A stretch of 26,050 nucleotides of DNA from Promethearchaeota archaeon (GTDB lineage Archaea > Asgardarchaeota > Lokiarchaeia > Sigynarchaeales > SOKP01), in contig JAEOTW010000327.1 of the NCBI GenBank assembly GCA_016839655.1, positions 1 through 26,050 on the forward strand. The letters are read 5' to 3'. Positions 1 to 7,684 of the stretch are shown piece after piece (positions within the stretch are counted from its first letter, which is position 1; each line of letters starts with the position of its first letter). Position numbers and translations under genes: made by a program. The notes beneath the pieces were generated by a model that worked only from the letters and a program-made list of their open reading frames with translations, was not told where the DNA came from and did no database searches.

Positions 1-214
1 ATTCAGCAATTGCACCAATCAAATCATCATATCCAAAATCGTGGAGTTGCTCAGTTAAAGTACCGTTTATATTAAGAGTTAGTTTCGCGTTTGGATTATC
101 TCTCAATGCATCAATTATGGGTTTGTAAGATTCATTTACAATTTGCTTGATTACGATCGGGATTTGAACTGGAGGTTGATAAATATGAAATAAAAAGGCA
201 AAATAAACGACCAT
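1..214 (-). CDS. GH57-family glycoside hydrolase, N-terminal part (cut by window edge)
   Basis: Translating the minus strand from the ATG at 214 gives about 71 residues beginning MVVYFAFLFHIYQPPVQ, followed by a stretch containing KLTLNINGTLTEQL. The early FHIYQPP segment and the TLNINGTLTE segment match the start of the catalytic barrel of GH57 alpha-glucanases and amylopullulanases, which act on alpha-1,4 glucans and usually begin with a H-Q-P motif. The reading frame stays open to base 1, so the catalytic nucleophile lies outside the window and the substrate cannot be set. An AT-rich gap of about 70 bases separates it from aroD upstream on the same strand. Family assignment is by motif recognition only. 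Confidence 0.75.
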   Translation of the reverse strand, partial: MVVYFAFLFHIYQPPVQIPIVIKQIVNESYKPIIDALRDNPNAKLTLNINGTLTEQLHDFGYDDLIGAIAE

Positions 215-283
215 ATATTAATTTAAAAAATCTACTTTTTTTAATCTTTATAATTAAAATTTTAGTGAGTGAAGAATTTAGAA

Positions 284-1030
284 CTAATCTAGGATTAGAT
301 CATATATTTTTTTCAATTTTTCAATCTGAATTTGTCCTTGTGTGGTCTGTTCTTTCAAGAAGGCATAAGTTAAATAGGATCCAGCAAGTACACAATTAAT
401 TCGAGAGAAAATACCTAAGGGTCCCATACAGAAAGATATAATTCTTTTTTTAGAATTGGAGATTTCTTTACAAAGTTTTAGGGGTATTAAATTATCTTCA
501 AAAGTGTTTGCCGTGAAGATTATCTTATAAATAAAGCCTTCAAAAGTTTGCTGATCTAAATGTAATTCCTGAGTTAACAATGATTCGAAATTTAGAATAT
601 GATTTCTTGCTTCTTCAAATGATATCGTTCTACTAAAATTATGATGAGAAAAAATAAGTTCCACTCCATTTTGACTTGCTAAATTGATAATTTTATCTAA
701 AATTTTGGTATCTGTGTTCATTTCAATGTCAATATAATGTGGTTTAGCGGTAATAAACATTTTATAAATTTTGAAACGATTTTCTTGTTGATTTTGAAAT
801 TTTCCTCCTTCAGATGAATCTCTAAAAGTAAAAATAATGGCAACACGAGTAGAAATAATTTTCGACAAATTTTTTAGGAATTCCATAGAAATTGATTTAA
901 TATCTGGAATATAATCGAATCTCAGCTCAATAAAATTAGGTTTTGTTTTTAATGCTTTATGAATTATAGGTTTAACTCTTTGAATACTTGGATCCCTAAT
1001 TGGAATTGAAATACATATGTTATATTTCAT
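284..1030 (-). CDS. aroD: 3-dehydroquinate dehydratase, type I
   Basis: This is a 248-residue class I (Schiff-base) dehydroquinase, which converts 3-dehydroquinate to 3-dehydroshikimate in the cytosolic shikimate pathway. Visible family landmarks are E35-L-R37-x-D39, the FTFRDSSEGG segment (R70, E74), the SHHNF segment with the expected catalytic His (H130), the Schiff-base lysine in YKIIFTAN (K169), the substrate arginine in GIFSRI (R210) and the C-terminal QGQI (Q233). The length is normal for the archaeal enzyme. The ATG start fits the family N-terminus (short beta strand, then SIPIRD). It lies 27 bases downstream of the adk stop on the same strand, so the two may be co-transcribed. No other aro gene is in the window. 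Confidence 0.93.
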   Translation of the reverse strand: MKYNICISIPIRDPSIQRVKPIIHKALKTKPNFIELRFDYIPDIKSISMEFLKNLSKIISTRVAIIFTFRDSSEGGKFQNQQENRFKIYKMFITAKPHYIDIEMNTDTKILDKIINLASQNGVELIFSHHNFSRTISFEEARNHILNFESLLTQELHLDQQTFEGFIYKIIFTANTFEDNLIPLKLCKEISNSKKRIISFCMGPLGIFSRINCVLAGSYLTYAFLKEQTTQGQIQIEKLKKIYDLILD

Positions 1031-1057
1031 GATATAGAATAAAGATAAAAAGGAAAT

Positions 1058-1732
1058 TTATAATCCTATAAATTTTTTAATCTCATCCTCAGTATAACTT
1101 AAAGTATCGGTAGCATCTATTTTTTTCAACTTTCCTCTTTTTTTATAATATTTGATAAGAGGTTTGGCATTTATTTCATAGGCATCTAATCTACTTTTCA
1201 AAGTTTCTTCATTATCATCACTTCTTTGCTCAAATTTGATCTCAGCACCACATTTGTCGCATACTCCTTCAACTTTTGGTGGGAGAGTATATTTATTATA
1301 GATTTCTCCGCAGGATTTACAACCATATCTACCTAATATTCTCTTAAATATTATATCTCTGGAAATCTGTAATAATAGGAGCAAATCTACTTCAGTTATA
1401 TCCGATAATGCTTCAGCTTGGGGTAAAGTTCGAGGAAATCCATCGAGAATGAACCCATTTTTCTTAACATCTTCTTTATTTAATCTATCACTTACCATTT
1501 CAATAGTAACATCATCAGGTACTAGTTCTCCCTTATCCATGTAGCTTTTTGCTTTTAATCCTAAAGGTGTCTCATTTTTCAAATTTTCTCGAAATATATC
1601 TCCAGTACTTATATGAACGATTTTAGGTGCTACTTTTTTTATCTGCCCGGAAAATGTGCCTTTTCTAGATGATTTGAGTAATTCAAATCATTTTCCAGCT
1701 CCGGGTGGTCCAAACAATATTAATTTTTTCAT
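1058..1732 (-). CDS. adk: Adenylate kinase (long, zinc-LID form) interrupted by a 30-nt putative mRNA intron
   Basis: Catalyses ATP + AMP to 2 ADP. The frame from ATG 1732 reads MKKLILFGPPGAGK and then meets an in-frame TGA at 1690-1688. After 30 nt the frame continues with GTFSGQIKKVAPK and runs to the stop at 1058. Deleting 1663-1692 restores the P-loop GPPGAGKGT (residues 8-16) and gives 214 residues, the standard length of long-form adenylate kinases. Other landmarks downstream are STGDIFRE, the AMP-site DGFPRT and a zinc-binding LID with CKSC...CDKC. The downstream part alone (from 1582) would lack the whole ATP site and is not a credible start. All other conserved positions look intact, so this does not look like a decaying gene. 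In many archaea adk lies beside secY; here it has moved away. Confidence 0.88.
1663..1692 (-). other. Putative bulge-helix-bulge (BHB) intron in adk mRNA
   Basis: A 30-nt insertion within codon Lys14 of the P-loop. Reading the minus strand: central-helix strand CTGG, bulge AAA (1694-1692), inner helix ATGATTTGA (1691-1683), loop ATTAC, inner helix TCAAATCAT (1677-1669), central-helix strand CTAG (1668-1665), bulge AAA (1664-1662). CTGG/CTAG pair over 4 bp with one G-U. Cutting after the second base of each bulge, as archaeal splicing endonuclease does, joins A1693 to A1662 and rebuilds GGA AAA GGC (Gly-Lys-Gly). The outer exon-exon helix is weak near the motif, so this is a relaxed BHB. The GAAAA repeat at both edges means the cut site is ambiguous from the sequence alone. 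Seen: the insertion, hairpin and fit. Inferred: splicing. Confidence 0.78.
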
Positions 1733-1832
1733 ATCTATCAATTAGTATTATTTATAAGTATAATTTATACTTTGTAGATAATTTAATTGGACATTAATTA
1801 AATTTATTTTGCCTAGAAATTTTTGAAGTACC

Positions 1833-2420
1833 TTATCCAGTAAAATAGGAATATTCTATTTTTTTAATTAAATATTCAACTAATCGTCTTTCTCTTAAGC
1901 TGAATTTAGTAGCAAAATCTCTTTTTATAGAAGAACCATAATAAGAATTTCCTAGAAAAGTATTGGACTTATTAATTGAGCCTATTATTAATTTGTTATT
2001 TCCTATATGAAGATAGATAGAAATATCGTTAATAATTAAGATTTCTGTAGGATTTTTGTTAAAAATTTGTAATATACTATAAGTTTTTTCGTAATTTTTC
2101 CTGGCATTTTCATAAAGTTCTTTCCTATTGCTAGCATTAAGGCGAGGTGGGATGATATCTCCTTCAAAAAGGATATTATTACAAAAATTACTTTTTTGGT
2201 AAAAATCTACAATTTTACCACCAATCTTTACATGATTAATCGATTCTTTTGATGGGGCAAAATCTAAAATACTTATATCCTTTGGATTGATTTTTTTTAC
2301 TTCAATGAGAAATTGGATAAATTTAGAAGTTAGATAAGTCTTTTTTGTATCAGTTTCTCCATATAAAAGAGAGTACCTTCCAATAAAATTTTCAAAGCTA
2401 AAACCATTTTGAGATAACAT
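1833..2420 (-). CDS. P-loop-like (RecA/KaiC-type) protein of unknown function
   Basis: 195 residues. Near the N-terminus, GRYSLLYGETDTKKTYLTSKF has the strand-loop-helix shape of a Walker A region, but the motif is GETDTKKT rather than GxxxxGK[ST], so nucleotide binding is uncertain. A hydrophobic strand PTEILIIND around residue 130 looks like a Walker B strand with a terminal Asp. The C-terminus is basic and helical (RDFATKFSLRERRLVEYLIKK). The overall order resembles a small RecA-like ATPase. The gene starts 12 bases after the stop of the ThiW-like gene on the same strand, so the two probably share a transcript. I do not recognise the family more closely. Confidence 0.6.
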   Translation of the reverse strand: MLSQNGFSFENFIGRYSLLYGETDTKKTYLTSKFIQFLIEVKKINPKDISILDFAPSKESINHVKIGGKIVDFYQKSNFCNNILFEGDIIPPRLNASNRKELYENARKNYEKTYSILQIFNKNPTEILIINDISIYLHIGNNKLIIGSINKSNTFLGNSYYGSSIKRDFATKFSLRERRLVEYLIKKIEYSYFTG

Positions 2421-2432
2421 AATCTAAAAATG

Positions 2433-3002
2433 TTATTTTTGAAAGAAATCCTCCCAAGATATTCCTTGACGTTTCAATATTTTTAACATCAGAAAACTTA
2501 AAATACAGCCAGGTATACTTGAAGCCGCAAATAGTCCCCACCAATAGAATAGAGTGACAGGTGAAATAAAATTAGCAATAGTAGCTGCTATAAATATAGT
2601 GCCTATTGGGTCCGTTAAGGCAGCATATTCTACATACTTGGGCTTTTTTTTTCGCAGAATATGAGCAGTAATTCCAACTACAAAAGCACCTGATATTCCT
2701 CCGTGAAAAGCATGGATAGACCCAATTCCTAGAGGAAATCTAATAAAAGCAATACCTAAAGATGTTGTACAGGCAAATGATATACCTATTAGAACACCTG
2801 TCATTCCATTAATAAAATGGGCCATTGGAAAAATTCTTGGACCGCCTAATATTTCAACAAAAGCAAAAGGATTGAAAAATGCTAAAACTATGCCAATTGC
2901 GATAAAAATTGCAGTTGCTGCCACTCTTTTAGTAAGATTAATTTGAAATGAAGATTTACTTCTTTTTTCCTCTAGTTTTGTATCAGATTTTACTTCATTC
3001 AT
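2433..3002 (-). CDS. thiW: ThiW-like ECF transporter S component (putative thiazole uptake)
   Basis: 189 residues with a short charged N-terminus, then about five hydrophobic segments (for example AATAIFIAIGIVLAFF, GTIFIAATIANFI and the last near residue 160). The run ILGGPRIFPMAHFINGMTGVLIG, then FPLGIGSIHAFHGGISGA, and later YAALTDPIGT follow the pattern I associate with ThiW: a glycine/proline-rich first loop, a conserved H-x-I-N and a F-P-G-S-like loop. ThiW proteins are membrane substrate-binding subunits of energy-coupling factor transporters, linked to the hydroxyethylthiazole part of thiamine. No EcfA or EcfT gene is in the window, so it would depend on a shared module encoded elsewhere. 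It is the first gene of a likely pair with the P-loop-like protein. Confidence 0.75.
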   Translation of the reverse strand: MNEVKSDTKLEEKRSKSSFQINLTKRVAATAIFIAIGIVLAFFNPFAFVEILGGPRIFPMAHFINGMTGVLIGISFACTTSLGIAFIRFPLGIGSIHAFHGGISGAFVVGITAHILRKKKPKYVEYAALTDPIGTIFIAATIANFISPVTLFYWWGLFAASSIPGCILSFLMLKILKRQGISWEDFFQK

Positions 3003-3125
3003 TTTCTTTATTCTTTAAAATATTTATTTTTCCTTTTAATTTACAATAATCTGAAAGATAAATTTCTTTAAAGTTTGATCATATTTTAAAATAATTTAAT
3101 AATTTTACCAAGAAACAGAAAAATT

Positions 3126-3803
3126 ATGAAGCTTGGAGATCTTAGTATAGATCCAACAAAAATTATATGCTTAGGACGTAATTATATTGAACACGCAAAG
3201 GAAATGAAATCAAAGATTCCTAAAGAACCATTATTTTTTGTAAAAACAATAAATACGTTGATAACAGATGGGAATCCTATAATTTACCCCAAAATCCTTT
3301 ACAAAAATCAAGAGTATAATCAAGTGGATCATGAAGTAGAATTAGCATTTATTATTTCTAATACTTGTAAGAATATTCAGGCTGAACATGCCTACGATTA
3401 TATTGGAGGCTATACAGTTTTTCTTGATATTACAGCTAGAAAAATGCAGATCAGTGATAGAACCATTAATTTACCTTGGTATAGAAGCAAAAATTTTGAT
3501 ACGTTTGGACCAATTGGCCCACGTGTTGCTCCTTGTGATGAAATTGTAGATCCTCATAATTTAGACATATCTTTAAATATAAATGGAGAAGTTTGTCAAC
3601 AATCAAACACAAAACATATGATTTTTAAAATTCCAGAGATACTAGCCTTTCTTTCCAAGTATTTAACGTTTGTTCCTGGTGATATTGTATCAACAGGAAC
3701 CCCTAGTGGAGTAGGACCAATCCAACCAGGAGATCTTATTGAAGCAACGATTGAAAAAATAGGAAAAATCACACATAAAGTCATTCTAGAAGAGGAGTAT
3801 TAA
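3126..3803 (+). CDS. Fumarylacetoacetate hydrolase (FAH) family protein
   Basis: 225 residues with the FAH fold signature. The start has KIICLGRNYIEHAKEM, then PLFFVKT. The metal-binding acidic residues are in DHEVELAFII (E-x-E) and DITARKMQ (the Asp), followed by KNFDTFGPIGP and the terminal FVPGDIVSTGTPSGVGP. Members hydrolyse or decarboxylate acylpyruvate-like or beta-diketone substrates with Mg2+, and length near 220 is typical of the small acylpyruvase/oxaloacetate-decarboxylase-like members. The exact substrate cannot be read from the sequence. It is divergent from the thiW-like gene across about 120 bases, which must hold both promoters. Confidence 0.88.
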   Translation: MKLGDLSIDPTKIICLGRNYIEHAKEMKSKIPKEPLFFVKTINTLITDGNPIIYPKILYKNQEYNQVDHEVELAFIISNTCKNIQAEHAYDYIGGYTVFLDITARKMQISDRTINLPWYRSKNFDTFGPIGPRVAPCDEIVDPHNLDISLNINGEVCQQSNTKHMIFKIPEILAFLSKYLTFVPGDIVSTGTPSGVGPIQPGDLIEATIEKIGKITHKVILEEEY

Positions 3804-3853
3804 GTAGTAATCTTTTGTATTGCTTTTATCCTAATTAGTTTTTATTATAAGAA

Positions 3854-3863
3854 TATATATAAA
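3854..3863 (+). promoter_or_regulatory. Probable TATA box of cheB
   Basis: The string TATATATAAA followed by CC lies about 38 bases before the cheB ATG, in the gap after the FAH gene. It matches an archaeal TATA element, and a start about 25 bases downstream would leave a short leader. This is a prediction from composition and distance only; the whole gap is AT-rich. Confidence 0.45.
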
Positions 3864-3900
3864 CCAGAAATTTCATTATTTTCAGTAGAAGACAAAGAGA

Positions 3901-5049
3901 ATGATAATGCCTAAAAGTGTATTAATAGCTTCTGAATCAGCATACCGTAGAACTCTACTATCTGATTTGCTTTCTTCCCATAAAGGAATAAAAGTTGTTG
4001 ACATTGCTCGAAACGAACAAGAAGCTCTTGAAATCATAAAAAGTAAGAATCCTGATGTTTTAATACTCGATATTGAGCATGAAAATAAAGATTGGCACTT
4101 ACGTTTTAATTATATTATTAAGAATTTTAACATCACTACTATTGTCTTGACTGATTTAGATCCAAAAAAGATGGTTTCTCTTGAAATTCCTTTTATTCTA
4201 AAATCTTATGATTATATTGTTAAACCTACAGGAATTTGGAAAGATGTAATTCCCACTATTAAAGATAAATTAATTTCAAAAGTATTATTAGCAGAGATAG
4301 CAATAACCAACAAAATTGATAACAAAATTAGGTTATTAAACAAACAACTTTTTGTTCAGCAAGGCCAGAAATCAAAAATAGAAGCTGATATCGAATTTAA
4401 TACAAAGAAAGAGTGCTCGAGTGAACTGAGGGCTGAAGACTATTTTTTTGACCTTACTCCCATTACTATTACGAATTTACCAACAAAAGTAATTGTAATT
4501 GGTGCCAGCGTAGGTGGTCCAAGAACTTTAAGATTAATTTTAAGTGATATTCCTCGCGAATTTCCCGCTCCTGTTTTAGTTGTCCAGCATTTGAACCATC
4601 TTTTCATGCGACAATTTGCCACATCTTTAAAAAATATATGCAAACTTAATGTAAAAATAGCAGTGAATTATGAGGAAATAAAACCTGGAACAATTTATCT
4701 TTCACCAGGAGATAAACATATGCAAATTACTTTAAAAAACAAAAAACCTTGTATACGAACATATGAAGGTGAACCTGTTAATTTTTGTAGGCCCTCAGTA
4801 GATGTTTTATTTTATTCAACAGCAAGAATTTACAGATCTTGGGCAATGGGTGTTTTATTGACAGGTATGGGCGCCGATGGTGTTGAAGGTTTAAGAGCAA
4901 TTAAATCTAAGGGTGGAAAAACAATTGCAGAATCCAAAGATACAAGTGTGTTATATGGAATGCCAAAAGTCGCTGCTGAAACAGGAGCTGCTGATTTAAT
5001 CTTACCTAATTATAAAATAATTGATGAAATGGTAAAATTTACAACTTAA
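3901..5049 (+). CDS. cheB: CheB: receiver domain + protein-glutamate methylesterase
   Basis: 382 residues. Residues 4-125 form a response-regulator receiver with the phospho-acceptor D57 in DVLILDIEHE and the conserved lysine K108 in IVKPTG. Residues 130-185 are a charged linker. Residues 195-380 are the CheB methylesterase/glutamine deamidase domain, with the Ser-His-Asp triad visible in GASVGGP (S203), VVQHL (H230) and TGMGADG (D326). CheB removes methyl groups from chemoreceptors when phosphorylated by CheA. No cheA, cheR, cheW or receptor gene is nearby, so it is isolated here. Two starts are possible, ATG 3901 or the in-frame ATG 3907 that gives MPKSVLIAS. Confidence 0.92.
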   Translation: MIMPKSVLIASESAYRRTLLSDLLSSHKGIKVVDIARNEQEALEIIKSKNPDVLILDIEHENKDWHLRFNYIIKNFNITTIVLTDLDPKKMVSLEIPFILKSYDYIVKPTGIWKDVIPTIKDKLISKVLLAEIAITNKIDNKIRLLNKQLFVQQGQKSKIEADIEFNTKKECSSELRAEDYFFDLTPITITNLPTKVIVIGASVGGPRTLRLILSDIPREFPAPVLVVQHLNHLFMRQFATSLKNICKLNVKIAVNYEEIKPGTIYLSPGDKHMQITLKNKKPCIRTYEGEPVNFCRPSVDVLFYSTARIYRSWAMGVLLTGMGADGVEGLRAIKSKGGKTIAESKDTSVLYGMPKVAAETGAADLILPNYKIIDEMVKFTT

Positions 5050-5081
5050 AATTCATTAATAAAAATCAATAAATAATACTA

Positions 5082-5267
5082 ATGAGTATGGAAATTAGCG
5101 AAGAAATTAAAAAAAAAATTTGTGAATTAATCTCTATCCCTGGTATCGAGATTGAGGAAATATCTAAAGAGGTAGATTTGGATTATGACAAAGTAATGGA
5201 AATTTTGTCAGAAGAATACTTTAAATATAATCTTGACCATGGAAGAAGACTTTGCTGTAGGTTTTAA
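5082..5267 (+). CDS. Small helical (HTH-like) protein, unknown
   Basis: 61 residues, acidic and helical, with a pattern that could be a short helix-turn-helix (IPGIEIEEISKEVDLDYDKVMEILSEEYF). It ends in a compact basic tail, GRRLCCRF, with adjacent cysteines. It starts 32 bases after cheB on the same strand and may be translated from the same message; the second Met (MEISEE) is an alternative start. I do not recognise a family. Being a clean ORF directly behind cheB in an AT-rich genome supports it as a real gene, but a chance ORF cannot be excluded. Confidence 0.55.
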   Translation: MSMEISEEIKKKICELISIPGIEIEEISKEVDLDYDKVMEILSEEYFKYNLDHGRRLCCRF

Positions 5268-5366
5268 TCATTTTTAAAATCAATAAAATTTTTTAACTTT
5301 CTTTAATTTCTAATCATACTAAGTTCAAGCATTTTTTAAAGGACTTAGGACGTAATAATAAAACGG

Positions 5367-5391
5367 TTTCAATATACTAAAGATATTGAAA
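5367..5391 (+). promoter_or_regulatory. Hairpin in the leader region of the stalk ribosomal operon
   Basis: Perfect 9-bp inverted repeat TTTCAATAT / ATATTGAAA with a 7-nt loop, in the 216-base gap (5268-5483) before rpl11. Archaeal L1 can repress its own operon by binding the mRNA, in some lineages in the leader, so a structured element here could be regulatory. It lacks an obvious copy of the L1 rRNA-binding loop, so the role is a guess. A possible TATA-like stretch (TTTTAAAATTATA) lies near 5435. Nothing else is seen in this gap. Confidence 0.35.
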
Positions 5392-5483
5392 TGATAGATT
5401 AGTCTAAAAAAGTTTGTTTCTTATGTTCCTTTGCCTTTTAAAATTATAGTTGAACTAAATTACACTAGGAAAATTGAGACATA

Positions 5484-5978
5484 ATGAGTGAAAAAGGTAA
5501 AGTAGTAGTTAAAGCATTGGTTACAGGAGGGAGTGCAAGTGGGGGACCTCCAATTGGTCCCGCCGTAGGTCCAACGGGTATAAACATTAAAGACGTAGTA
5601 GACGAGATCAACAAGCAAACAATGGTATTTAAGGGATTAACTGTTCCGGTAAGAATCGAGTGTGACCCAGAAACAAAGCAGTTTAAAATTTTCATTGAAA
5701 CACCGTCTACAGCATCATTATTACTTAAAGAGGTTGGTACTGAAAAAGGTACTTCTGCTACTGCAGAAAAAAAAATTGGTAATCTAACACTTGAGCAAAT
5801 TCAGAATGTAGTTGATGGTAAAAGAGAGAAATTTCTGGATAAGACGTATAAGGCGGCTGTAAAAACAGTGCTGGGAACAGCATTATCAGTAGGATTAACA
5901 GTAGAAGGAGAAGATCCTAGAATCATTCAAAAACGACTTGATAATGGAGAATATGATGATAAAATAAGAGGTGAATAA
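5484..5978 (+). CDS. rpl11: 50S ribosomal protein L11 (uL11)
   Basis: 164 residues, standard archaeal length. The N-terminal domain has the flexible proline-rich loop GGSASGGPPIGPAVGPTGINIKDVVDEIN that contacts factor G-type GTPases, followed by FKGLTVPVRIE. The C-terminal domain, with LTLEQIQNVV and TVLGTALSVGLTVEG, binds the GTPase-associated centre of 23S rRNA. First gene of rpl11-rpl1-rpl10-rpl12, the usual archaeal order. Its end carries GAGGTGA, the Shine-Dalgarno for rpl1. Confidence 0.97.
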   Translation: MSEKGKVVVKALVTGGSASGGPPIGPAVGPTGINIKDVVDEINKQTMVFKGLTVPVRIECDPETKQFKIFIETPSTASLLLKEVGTEKGTSATAEKKIGNLTLEQIQNVVDGKREKFLDKTYKAAVKTVLGTALSVGLTVEGEDPRIIQKRLDNGEYDDKIRGE

Positions 5979-5984
5979 TTAAAA

Positions 5985-6713
5985 TTGAAAGTAGATGATA
6001 AACTATTAAGAAGATCTTTGAATGCTGCTATAGATTTTTCAGTAATTAAAAAAGATGGTTTTAAAGATAAAATTAGAAAATTTGACGAATCTATTGACCT
6101 TATTATAAATATTAAAGATATTAACTTAAACGATCCTAAAAATCGAATTGACAAGGAAATTATCTTGTCTAATGACATTATTTCAAGTGACAAGCCAAAT
6201 ATTTGTGTGATTGCTTCCGATGAGATACTGCTTGAAGCAAAAAAAATAGGGATTGATACTGTTGATTCAGATGGTTTAGTTAATTTGAATAACGAAGAAA
6301 AAAAATTTAAGAAAAAATTTGCTAAAAAATATGAATTTTTTGTTGTAGAAGATAAAATGATGAGGGATGTCGCTCGATATTTAGCAAGATTTCTCGGACC
6401 TGTCGGTAAAATGCCTAAACCTTTCCCTACGGGATATGGTATTATATCTAGCCCAGAAGATTTAAAAGCAGCATATGAACGATATAAAAAAATCATTAGA
6501 ATCCAAATGAAAAAACAACCTATCATTTTTGCTAAGATTGGTAAAAAATCTATGAGTATAGATCATTTATTCGAAAATATGAAGACTGTAGTGAATTTTA
6601 TAGCAGATCAAATGCCTCATAGATTCAATAATTTTAAATCAATGTATCTTAAATCTACAATGGGAACGCCTGTTAAAATAACAGAAGAATTCTTGAAAGC
6701 ATTAGAGGTGTGA
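5985..6713 (+). CDS. rpl1: 50S ribosomal protein L1 (uL1)
   Basis: 242 residues counting the TTG at 5985 as the start codon (KVDDKLLRRSLNAA...). No ATG lies near, and a GAGGTGA Shine-Dalgarno in the end of rpl11 sits about 10 bases before the TTG. The segment RYLARFLGPVGKMPKPFPTG is the L1 signature, and the C-terminal strand KSTMGTPVKI is also typical. L1 forms the mobile L1 stalk that helps eject deacylated tRNA, and in archaea often represses its own operon. The gap to rpl11 is 6 bases and to rpl10 only 4. Confidence 0.96.
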   Translation: MKVDDKLLRRSLNAAIDFSVIKKDGFKDKIRKFDESIDLIINIKDINLNDPKNRIDKEIILSNDIISSDKPNICVIASDEILLEAKKIGIDTVDSDGLVNLNNEEKKFKKKFAKKYEFFVVEDKMMRDVARYLARFLGPVGKMPKPFPTGYGIISSPEDLKAAYERYKKIIRIQMKKQPIIFAKIGKKSMSIDHLFENMKTVVNFIADQMPHRFNNFKSMYLKSTMGTPVKITEEFLKALEV

Positions 6714-6717
6714 TCTT

Positions 6718-7611
6718 ATGATTAAAAATAAACATATTCCGCAATGGAAAATAGATGAAATTAATCATTTAGTTGATTTGTTTAAAAATTATAAAAATGT
6801 TGTTGTTATCGAAGTTGCTCATATTAATGATATGCAAATTCAAACTATGCGCAAAATCTTAAGAGGAAAAGCAGTATTTAGAATGTCTAAAAAATCACTT
6901 CAACTCCGTGCAATAGAACAATTCAAAACTGAATCTAAAAAGAAGAATTTGGATGAATTAGCAGAAAATATCCCGGGTCAATCGAGTCTGGTTTTTACAA
7001 ATCTTGACATTTTGGAACTAAAAAGTATTTTTCTTAAAAACGAGTGGATGGTTCCAGCGAAACCTAATGAAATCACACCTGTAGATATTTGGGTTCCTGC
7101 TGGAGACACTGGGTTACCCACAGGACAAGTTATTAGTGAACTGAATATGACTTTGCGATTACCTACCAGAATTATGAATGATACAATACACATTAGAGAA
7201 GATACGAGGACTCATAAAGCTGGTGATATAGTAGATGTTAAACAAGCAGCAGTATTGAAAAAATTAGGGATTGCCCCTATAGAATCCTTGATTAAAATAT
7301 ACTTTGCTTGGAGCGATGGTGAAGTTATACCTGAAGAGATCTTGTATATGGATATAGAACAATTTAAACAAGATTTTGCCATGGCTTATAGAGAATCACT
7401 TGCAATTCTATTCGAGATGCCCTACTTCATAGAAGATATGTCAGAGGATTATATTCGAAAAGCTGCTTCTGAAGCAAATATACTAAATTCTATAATCTTC
7501 GGAGAAGGGATTCAAGTTCTAGAAAAAGAGGATAAGCCTAAAGATGATGAAAAAGAACCAGAAGAAGAGGAACCCGAGGAGGACGTTGGGATTGGCGGCC
7601 TTTTTGGATAA
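6718..7611 (+). CDS. rpl10: 50S ribosomal protein L10 / acidic P0 (uL10)
   Basis: 297 residues. The N-terminal rRNA-binding domain (MSKKSLQLRAIEQF) is followed by the archaeal/eukaryal insertion domain (FLKNEWMVPAKPNEITPVDIWVPAGDTGLPTG). The C-terminal spine helices that carry P1 dimers follow, then an acidic tail rich in E/D/P ending DVGIGGLFG, the factor-recruiting tail shared with P1. The start ATG follows a GAGGTG Shine-Dalgarno in the end of rpl1. P0 anchors the stalk to 23S rRNA beside L11. Confidence 0.96.
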   Translation: MIKNKHIPQWKIDEINHLVDLFKNYKNVVVIEVAHINDMQIQTMRKILRGKAVFRMSKKSLQLRAIEQFKTESKKKNLDELAENIPGQSSLVFTNLDILELKSIFLKNEWMVPAKPNEITPVDIWVPAGDTGLPTGQVISELNMTLRLPTRIMNDTIHIREDTRTHKAGDIVDVKQAAVLKKLGIAPIESLIKIYFAWSDGEVIPEEILYMDIEQFKQDFAMAYRESLAILFEMPYFIEDMSEDYIRKAASEANILNSIIFGEGIQVLEKEDKPKDDEKEPEEEEPEEDVGIGGLFG

Positions 7612-7684
7612 ATTATAATTTTTTTGAAATGCAAATAAAAAATACAAAAATAATGATAAAAAAATAAAAAAGAGGTTAAATAAT

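Noticed and set aside
1058..1582. A shorter adenylate-kinase ORF starting at 1582.
   Set aside because: It lacks the P-loop and the STGD segment, which are encoded immediately upstream in the same frame on the other side of the insertion.
1688..1690. In-frame TGA in adk as a selenocysteine codon, given tRNA-Sec in the same window.
   Set aside because: Reading through would insert ten extra residues inside the P-loop between K and GT, which would destroy the ATP site; no SECIS-like element was recognised after the gene; and a 30-nt excision restores the motif exactly.
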